Positions 6,835 through 8,037 of a DNA stretch of 8,037 nt are shown here, piece after piece (the first letter of the stretch is position 1; every line of letters begins with the position of its first letter). Origin of the DNA: SYFY01 sp031385325 (GTDB lineage Bacteria > Pseudomonadota > Gammaproteobacteria > Pseudomonadales > Azotimanducaceae); NCBI GenBank assembly GCA_031385325.1, contig JANNBJ010000176.1, forward strand, positions 1 to 8,037, written 5' to 3'. The notes beneath the pieces are model-generated. The model worked only from the letters and a program-made list of their open reading frames with translations, ran no database searches and was not told where the DNA came from. Position numbers and translations under genes: made by a program.

Positions 6835-6866
6835 TAGGGAAGGTCTGATTAATCAGACCTTCCCTA
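6835..6866. repeat. Hairpin 5 of the element: 32-bp perfect palindrome
   Basis: All 16 symmetric base pairs match; the left arm is TAGGGAAGGTCTGATT and the centre falls between 6850 and 6851. It contains the TCTGATTAAT arm of hairpin 1. With no spacer loop it could extrude as a cruciform or bind a dimeric protein. It ends 111 nt before the amidohydrolase start. Confidence 0.9.
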
Positions 6867-6899
6867 ACGACAATCGACGCTGCCAGCGCCGTGGCTTGT

Positions 6900-6923
6900 C
6901 CTGCAGGGGCGATGGACTGCAGG
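6900..6923. repeat. Short inverted repeat upstream of the amidohydrolase
   Basis: CCTGCAG (6900-6906) and CTGCAGG (6917-6923) are reverse complements separated by 10 nt, 54 nt before the amidohydrolase start. Spacing and symmetry would suit a regulator site near the promoter. Each arm contains the palindrome CTGCAG, so the pairing may be incidental. Confidence 0.25.
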
Positions 6924-6977
6924 CCGGCGTATCATGCATTTACCTGCGAGCAACACCTGAAACAGGGGAGCGCGACG

Positions 6978-8037
6978 ATGACCTACGCTGGCGACCGTCT
7001 GATCCTTGATGCCGACAGCCATCTGATGGAGCTGCCGGACTACCTCTCCGCATGGGCTGACCCCGGCATTCGCCACCGCCTGCCCGATCTGAAGGCGGCG
7101 CTCACGGGGCAGTTTGATCCGGACGCTTATGCGGACCTGCAAGGGCATCCGCCGGAACGTGTGCAGCAGCTTGTTGCGCTGGGTGACCAGCTCACCCGAG
7201 GACCGAAATGGCACGATGCGCTGGGCGCGTTCAGTGGACGGGAGCGGGGTCTGGCGCTCGACCTGCTGGGGTTCCGCCGGCAGGTGGTGTTCTCTTCATT
7301 CTGTGCGCGGCTGATCTTCGGGGCGGTGGATGATGATGTCGCCTACGGTGCTGCGACTGCGCAGAACCGGGCCATGGCTGATTTCTGCCAGGCAGATTCC
7401 CGGCTGATCGGCGTGGCCATGGTGCCCCTTCAGGATCCTGTTCGTGCGCTGGCTGAAATCGAACGAGTCAAGCGGCAGGGTCTTGGTGCCGTGTGGATTG
7501 CAGCCGATGCACCGGGTGGGCGATCACCAGGGCATCCTGATCTTGATCGGATATGGGCCACGCTCACCGATGCGGGCTTACCCTTCATTCTGCATGTAGG
7601 CAGTGCGCCGCTTGCCATTGGTGATGAGTGGATGAATGACGGCAAGCCAGACACCGTGTCGGCACGAGGTGGGGCTGAAGTCATTGGCAGCAAGGACCTG
7701 ACGGTCATTCATTTCGCCAGTCAGCGATTTGTTTCGGCGATGGTGCTCGATGGCGTGTTCGAGACGCATCGCGGACTGCGTGGCGGTGTGATTGAAATTG
7801 GCGCCGGCTGGGTCCCCGACATGATCCGCCGGCTCGACCATGCCGTCGACATCTGGGCCCGTTCTGAACCTCAACTGGCATTGATGACCCGCAAACCTTC
7901 GGAGCAGATCAACGAGCAAATGCGCTTTACGCCTTACCCGTTTGAGAACGTGGCACAGCTTGTCAGTGAGTCGAGTGCGGATCTGTACCTGTTTTCGAGT
8001 GACTATCCCCATGCGGAAGGGGGGAGAGACCCGCTAG
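6978..8037 (+). CDS. Metal-dependent amidohydrolase (amidohydrolase-2 / ACMSD-like family), 3' end outside window
   Basis: An open frame of 353 codons without a stop, running off the right edge. The ATG at 6978 has a strong GGGGAG ribosome site 7 nt upstream. The N-terminus LILDADSHLMELPDYL (8-23) is the usual first-strand metal-site motif of this family, with H15 as a candidate ligand. H206 in FILHVG, H245 in VIHFAS and D342 in LFSSDYPHAEGGRDPL are the other expected barrel-strand positions, and the last motif is a family hallmark. These TIM-barrel enzymes act as hydrolases or non-oxidative decarboxylases on aromatic or cyclic carboxylates and related compounds; the substrate is not readable here. 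There is no signal peptide, so it is cytoplasmic. The usual protein length is somewhat longer than what is seen, so only a short C-terminal part should be missing. It is transcribed away from the dioxygenase, with the hairpin element in between. Confidence 0.9.
   Translation, partial: MTYAGDRLILDADSHLMELPDYLSAWADPGIRHRLPDLKAALTGQFDPDAYADLQGHPPERVQQLVALGDQLTRGPKWHDALGAFSGRERGLALDLLGFRRQVVFSSFCARLIFGAVDDDVAYGAATAQNRAMADFCQADSRLIGVAMVPLQDPVRALAEIERVKRQGLGAVWIAADAPGGRSPGHPDLDRIWATLTDAGLPFILHVGSAPLAIGDEWMNDGKPDTVSARGGAEVIGSKDLTVIHFASQRFVSAMVLDGVFETHRGLRGGVIEIGAGWVPDMIRRLDHAVDIWARSEPQLALMTRKPSEQINEQMRFTPYPFENVAQLVSESSADLYLFSSDYPHAEGGRDPL

Larger units (their letters stand above)
6711..6864. mobile_element. 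MITE-like palindromic element with terminal inverted repeats and flanking TA
   Basis: The left end AGGTGACTCTGATTAAT (6711-6727) and the reverse complement of the right end, GGGAAGGTCTGATTAAT (6848-6864), match at 12 of 17 positions; the inner ten bases, TCTGATTAAT, are identical. TA lies directly outside each end (6709-6710 and 6865-6866), as expected for an element that duplicates a TA target, such as IS630/Tc1-mariner relatives. A TA at both ends is not rare by chance. The 154 bp have no coding capacity and are almost wholly folded into five adjacent hairpins (listed separately). This pattern suits a non-autonomous MITE or REP-like element. Alternatives are a structured regulatory RNA or DNA site controlling the two divergent genes, or the solo end of a decayed insertion sequence. 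I could not assign it to a named family. Confidence 0.5.

Noticed and set aside
6711..6866. CRISPR array as an explanation for the repeated structure.
   Set aside because: There are no regularly spaced direct repeats; the structure consists of different adjacent inverted repeats.
7578..8012. 144-codon minus-strand open frame near the right edge.
   Set aside because: It lies wholly opposite the amidohydrolase frame, which contains family hallmark motifs and has a strong ribosome site.

Overview
This 8 kb window looks like chromosomal DNA of a proteobacterium of moderately high GC content. A long TonB-dependent receptor with an N-terminal EEIIVTARA-type box and a Tat-exported oxidoreductase both imply a Gram-negative cell. 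The style resembles Sphingomonadales or environmental Gammaproteobacteria, but the window alone does not fix the genus. No rRNA, tRNA, CRISPR array, phage gene or transposase gene was seen.

Layout, left to right: (1) 1-425, minus strand: a decayed VOC/glyoxalase-family gene, readable only by joining three frames. (2) 436-3078, minus strand: an intact TonB-dependent outer-membrane receptor whose stop lies 10 nt before the VOC relic, so the two were probably one operon. (3) 3079-3473: an intergenic region with small inverted repeats. (4) 3474-3821, plus strand: a short unrecognised reading frame with no ATG start, possibly a gene fragment. (5) 3912-5813, plus strand: a Tat-exported FAD oxidoreductase of the spermidine dehydrogenase (SpdH) family. 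(6) 5818-6669, minus strand: a TauD/TfdA-family Fe(II)/2-oxoglutarate dioxygenase converging on spdH, with 4 nt between the stops and one 16-bp palindrome holding both stop codons. (7) 6711-6864: a dense tiling of hairpins, flanked by TA on each side, in the divergent gap between the dioxygenase and the next gene. (8) 6978 to the right edge, plus strand: a metal-dependent amidohydrolase (amidohydrolase-2 type) that runs off the window.

The genes fit a catabolic or uptake neighbourhood: outer-membrane import, periplasmic oxidation of an amine-like substrate, an oxygenase and a hydrolase or decarboxylase. Gene order and orientation (at least four transcription units) do not prove a single pathway. 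The most unusual item is the 154-bp hairpin-tiled element at 6711-6864, which looks like a non-autonomous mobile element (MITE-like) or a structured regulatory DNA/RNA. The multiply frameshifted VOC gene beside an intact receptor is the second point of interest.
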